Source: Owenia fusiformis (Eukaryota; Annelida; Polychaeta; Sabellida; Oweniidae). From it: a stretch of DNA of 64,000 nucleotides. The notes under the pieces were generated by a model. That model ran no database searches, had not been told where the DNA came from, and saw only the letters and a list, made by a program, of their open reading frames with translations. Of the stretch, positions 62,653 through 64,000 are shown in pieces. The DNA lies in assembly GCA_903813345.2 (NCBI GenBank), contig CAIIXF020000002.1, positions 16,128,467-16,192,466 on the forward strand, in the 5' to 3' direction. Both the position numbers and the translations under genes were made by a program. How positions within the stretch are numbered: position 1 is the first letter of the stretch; each line of letters starts with the position of its first letter.

Positions 62653-64000
62653 TCATTTTGCTATAGAGAGGGTGGAGATTGCGCTCTTGCAATAGGCTGC
62701 AGCCACCACAGCTGAGTACCTATGCCATTCATTCTGAGTGACGCCATCTAGATAGTCACACACGCTCCTAATGATCATAAAACCATCTTTCCCAGTATCT
62801 TGGACACAGTCCAGTATATCACCTATTCCCCTGTCATAGCATATCACTCCGGCTGTTGTACCAAACATGTGGCGTAACTCATTCACACGCGAAATGTATT
62901 TTCCTGACCCCATTGGTCCAAAATGAACGCGAGATTTGCCCTTTCTACGCATGTATTCTTTGCCTTTTGGGGGTTTCGGGTGCTCGACTTGTATATTCTC
63001 CCCTGCTGGGTCTGTCATGTAAATTTTATCAGTTCTGGCTAAAGGTCTCGGCCAGTTATAGCCGGAATCCTTCAGCAAACCGAGTGATTCATGGAGATAA
63101 TCTTCCCAATTTGCTTTAGTAAATGCGACACTTTCATTCCAATACATCAACATCTTGAGAGAAGTCTCAATGTTCTGGTCTGAGCAACCCCAGGAGCGAG
63201 TGCTAAAACTGAAATCGTCAGTTCCAGGTGTCCGCTGTACAGATTCACAGTTGACGTAGAGAGGCTGTTTGGTGTCGTCACTGTAGCAGACGACAACGTC
63301 ACCCAGGCGAACATCCTGATAGAAGTCAGTATGGTGAGGTAAACCGCCAACAACGCCAACAACCAGGATGTGTTTCACATTTGTAAATATAGCTAGAAAT
63401 AAAATGAAAAATAAAATTTGACTACAGTAGAACCTGTGGAAGTGGAACACCATTTGGAACCTCAAAAAGGTGTTTCACTAAGCATTTTCTACTGTACGCC
63501 ATTGTTCGATTTCGCCCTGCATCAGACGCTTGGTCGTTTTATAGCATTACATACTACGTACCTAGCAGTTGGTTGATTGTGTTCCAAGTGTATGTCGCCT
63601 CCTGTCTACTATCGATGGGCTTGCATAGCTTCGTGAGAACAACATTTGCATTGCCAATTGCACCCAAAGTATAGACACTGTTTTCACCTGCAAAAAGATA
63701 TGATAGATATCATATCGTGAAACAGTCAATTCAACATTCAAGCAAAGTAAAGCTGCAACAAGGCAATAACACGGAAAATGTCACAACCTGCCGTTTGTGA
63801 GAGAAGTAGAACGCCAAACACCAACCGGCAAAGACCGTCCACAAAAGTTGAAGAGCATTACCACTTTTAGTGGTGACATAAATAGGCTAGATCAAGTACG
63901 TAGGTGGGACGTTACTAACCTGCAGCTCTATGATGGACGTAAGTGGCTTTCTTGTCCAGTATAGCAGTAACAGCAATCATCTCACAATAGAACGTAGTGA
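62653..64000 (-). CDS. PNP/UDP phosphorylase-superfamily protein (3' part, three exons seen)
   Basis: Minus-strand exons: beyond 64,000 to 63,920, 63,687-63,562, and 63,392-62,653 with the TGA at 62,655-62,653. About 315 residues are visible and the start lies outside the window. The first visible part has an EMIAVTAILD block and then YTLGAIGNANVVL, and the last exon begins with a glycine-rich ILVVGVVGGLPH loop, typical of the purine nucleoside phosphorylase/MTA-SAH nucleosidase fold. Near the end, IIRSVCDYLDG carries the conserved Asp of the nucleosidase active site, and the WHRYSAVVAAAYCKSAI helix matches eukaryotic stand-alone or NLR-linked members. Family members cleave or phosphorolyse nucleosides; some relatives in bacteria and animals degrade ATP in immune responses. 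The substrate is unknown here. Confidence 0.8.
63762..63882 (-). repeat. Dispersed hairpin-ended repeat, copy in phosphorylase-gene intron
   Basis: AAAATGTCACAACCTGCC at one end, CGCCAAACACCAACC in the middle, and the hairpin CCACTTTTAGTGGTGACATA at the other end. It lies between two exons of the gene. Confidence 0.7.

Overview
This window is animal (metazoan) nuclear DNA: AT-rich, with spliced genes in short exons, GT-AG introns, poly(A) signals, intron-encoded box C/D snoRNAs and dense repeats. The four assignable genes plus one partial gene are all animal-type. I read it as an invertebrate, probably marine, but the sequence alone does not fix the phylum.

Layout. 1-5,034: repeats without genes, including an inverted-repeat element interrupted by a 1.07-kb Tc1/mariner-type MITE. 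5,035-21,147: a very young LTR retrotransposon of about 16.1 kb. Its LTRs of 387 and 388 bp differ by one indel and it has a 4-bp CAAG target duplication. It carries a gag remnant, a Ty3/Gypsy pol ending in a chromodomain, a frameshifted accessory ORF, an errantivirus/baculovirus-F-like Env, and a downstream accessory exon that can be joined in frame to the Env start codon by a strong donor and acceptor. 21,148-32,000: gene-free repeat land, including a giant imperfect palindrome of about 5 kb and several tandem arrays.

32,088-41,120: two genes head to head. PDZD11 is on the minus strand and ribosomal protein RPS3A on the plus strand, with 289 bp between start codons. RPS3A introns hold four box C/D snoRNAs: two U73-like and two of a second family. 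PDZD11 intron 3 begins with a tandem expansion of its own 5' splice site. 41,121-46,052: repeats, including a dead mariner transposase.

46,053-60,634: a second head-to-head pair, nocturnin (minus) and SUGT1 (plus). Their start codons are 251 bp apart around a perfect CRE (TGACGTCA). Their introns are full of nested transposons, among them a CACGGTG-ended element with a 5-bp duplication (Transib/RAG-like ends) and two hairpin MITEs with 8-bp duplications. 62,653-64,000: the 3' part of a purine-nucleoside-phosphorylase-superfamily gene of the kind related to immune nucleosidases.

The most novel items are the complex-retrovirus-like splicing layout of the chromodomain/Env element, the splice-site satellite in PDZD11, the second snoRNA family in RPS3A with complementarity to the same 28S segment as U73, and the Transib-like element. 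All exon models come from reading splice signals and homology by eye; no database or RNA evidence was used.
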